A stretch of 20,113 nucleotides of DNA from Theodoxus fluviatilis (Eukaryota > Mollusca > Gastropoda > Cycloneritida > Neritidae): contig JAWQFJ010014620.1 of the NCBI GenBank assembly GCA_034096865.1, forward strand, positions 1-20,113. The letters are read 5' to 3'. A program made the position numbers and the translations under genes. Of the stretch, positions 19,001 to 20,113 are shown piece after piece. Positions within the stretch are counted from its first letter, which is position 1. Every line of letters begins with the position of its first letter. The notes under the pieces were generated by a model, which made no database searches, was not told where the DNA came from, and saw only the letters and a list, made by a program, of their open reading frames with translations.

Positions 19001-19339
19001 CTGCCAATATCGATCTCATGCCAATATCGATCTCCTGCCAATATCGACCTCCCGCCAATATCGATCTCCTGCCAATATCGACCTCCCGCCAATATCGATC
19101 TCCTGCCAATATCGACCTCCCGCTAATATCGATCTCCTGCCAATATCGATCTCCTGCCAATATCGATCTCCTGCCAATATCGATCTCCTGCCAATATCGA
19201 TCTCCTGCCAATATCGATCTCCTGCCAATATCGATCTCCTGCCAATATCGATCTCCTGCCAATATCGATCTCCTGCCAATATCGATCTCCTGCCAATATC
19301 GATCTCCTGTCAATATCGATCTCCTGCCAATATCGATCT
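19001..19339. repeat. 17-bp minisatellite, 20 copies
   Basis: The unit is TGCCAATATCGATCTCC; AATATCG recurs every 17 bases from 19006 to 19329. Most copies are identical. Copies 3 to 8 alternate CGATCTCCTGCC with CGACCTCCCGCC, giving a local 34-bp higher-order unit. Each unit contains the self-complementary ATCGAT. Because 17 is not divisible by three and the unit has no stop, all frames stay open on both strands (about 140 and 106 codons), which explains the frames with recurring LLPISISCQYRSPANID-type strings. No unique spacers, so not CRISPR. Confidence 0.98.
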
Positions 19340-19460
19340 ATCGCCATTTGTCTCTGCCTCTGCCACATGGTCTGTGCCGTGACCACAAACAAACGTCACT
19401 TCAGTGATGTCACGAATTACATCGTGAGCCCCCATACATTTTTTCTCCTTCCCCGCCCAT

Positions 19461-19498
19461 TTTTGTTGTTGTTTTTGTTGTTGTTGTTGTCGTTGTTC
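19461..19498. repeat. (GTT)n short microsatellite
   Basis: TTG/GTT trinucleotide run with one C interruption, lying just after the stop of the minus-strand frame at 19504, in what would be its 3' UTR. Confidence 0.9.
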
Positions 19499-19503
19499 TC
19501 TTA

Positions 19504-19874
19504 TTAGCCAGCTTGTTGCTGTACGTCGCTCTCGTTTGAAGTTAGGCCGCTGCCTGAAAATGTCATTGAAATGGCTTTCAGCTTATTAGGTCCTATAGAC
19601 ACTCGATTCAAGAGCTCATCTGCTATATGGAAGTCTGTTTTTCCACAAAAGCTGTTGAGCAGATTATGCTGGCAGATCAAATAACGATCTGAGATTTTCT
19701 GCTGTATACTCCAGTAATCATCCGATGGAGGTATAAGGTCTGACATCTTGGAAGAGCTTTCTGATCTATCTAACAGTGTGTCCGTCGCCTGGGGTTCACC
19801 ACAGCAAGGCTTTCTAGGAGACGGATACTCGTGCAGTGCGAATCCAACCGTGTGAACAGATCTTGTGGCAGACT
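19504..19874 (-). CDS. Possible terminal exon, hypothetical protein (5' partial)
   Basis: The minus strand carries an open frame in ordinary-complexity DNA ending in tandem stops TAA TAA (19504-19506 and next). A splice-acceptor-like GTCCTCTGTGACAG ends at 19875, leaving about 123 codons. The sequence is hydrophilic: a Ser/Asp-rich part (LLDRSESSSKMSDLIPPSDD), then YWSIQQKISDRYLICQHNLL, a NSFCGKTDFHIADELLNRV part and a Ser/Gln tail. There is no signal or membrane segment. An internal ATG at 19746 would give 80 residues. Composition is not repeat-like, which supports coding, but I recognise no family and no upstream exon. A MITE copy lies upstream, in what would be intron. Confidence 0.35.
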
Positions 19875-19953
19875 CTGTCACAGAGGACCAATCCCACGTC
19901 TGATGCACGCGTGGAATATCATTTCAAGTTTGACGTCCACACCTTACCCTGGG

Positions 19954-20079
19954 GCAAGGATCTTGCGAGGATTAGGCCGCTGTCAACATGTGTCAACATT
20001 GTGAAAGCAGAAGTGAAGGCAGTCAAATGTTTGACACGTGTTGACACAGGCCTATTATTAGCCAACTAGGTAAGCTTAG
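19954..20079. mobile_element. Palindromic MITE-like element, copy B
   Basis: The core at 19973-20054 has terminal inverted repeats, TAGGCCGCTGTCAACATGTG against CACGTGTTGACACAGGCCTA, differing at three of 24 positions. With flanks (ATCTTGCGAGGA on the left, GCCAACTAGGTAAG on the right) it matches copy A in reverse orientation along about 126 bases, including the central GAAAGCAGA and GGCAGTCAAATGTTTGACAC blocks. Copy A's outer GGGGCGTTGC pair is not obvious here. Confidence 0.75.
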
Positions 20080-20113
20080 AAAAGTGCTCTTGTTGTTCAC
20101 AGTTTACACTTAT

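Noticed and set aside
19001..19339. CRISPR-like array
   Set aside because: Units are contiguous with no unique spacers and the genome is eukaryotic.
18957..19407. Overlapping plus- and minus-strand frames with a repeated IDLLPIS / RYWQEIDIG motif
   Set aside because: All are translations of the 17-bp minisatellite, which is open in every frame; no gene context.

Overview
The window looks like nuclear DNA of an animal, most likely a marine invertebrate such as a mollusc (inference). The reasons are very dense and long microsatellites, several unrelated 5'-truncated non-LTR retrotransposon (LINE) pieces of the CR1/L2/jockey and endonuclease-RT types, tRNA-derived SINE-like sequence, short palindromic MITE-like repeats, no operon-like gene packing, and no bacterial or phage genes. 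I cannot name the species. Most long open frames are artefacts of stop-free simple repeats, not proteins.

Layout. 1-1550: degenerate (CA)n, then a C/T-only 26-bp minisatellite. 1551-2690: unique sequence with facing C- and G-tracts, an 85-bp-spaced duplication, a CCAAT box and a possible signal-peptide first exon (2452). 2692-3657: an antisense LINE 3' piece with an open frame, between two (GA)n tracts. 4149-4410: decayed antisense LINE C-terminus with a zinc-knuckle pattern. 4556-5205: possible PIF/Harbinger DNA-transposon relic with foldback repeats. 5601-6382: 40-bp hairpin direct repeats bracketing a LINE C-terminal tail, then SINE-like sequence with three Pol III B-boxes. 6560-9433: microsatellites, small tandem repeats and unassigned sequence. 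9543-10558: sense-strand L2/CR1-like LINE 3' end with one nonsense codon, followed by a long (ATT)n tail. 10743-11300: pyrimidine-rich low complexity. 11541-12358: about 7.5 copies of a ~105-bp satellite. 12478-13040: compound CT/TA/TG microsatellites. 13041-15650: mostly unassigned, with a long CTTT tract. 15660-15921: a plausible exon encoding a type II signal anchor. 16305-17025: a diverged ~600-bp-spaced repeat pair and a small palindromic MITE. 17080-18480: unassigned, with a cluster of CRE palindromes. 18483-18876: GA/GACA microsatellites and a LINE 3' tail. 19001-19339: twenty copies of a 17-bp minisatellite. 19504-19874: a possible minus-strand terminal exon. 19954-20079: a second, inverted copy of the MITE.

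No complete gene is visible and the parts do not form a pathway. The three exon candidates (2452 +, 15821 +, 19504 -) are hypotheses. I found no convincing undescribed system. The most interesting items are the inverted MITE pair, the hairpin repeat beside the SINE-like cluster, the satellite and minisatellite arrays, and the signal-anchor exon.
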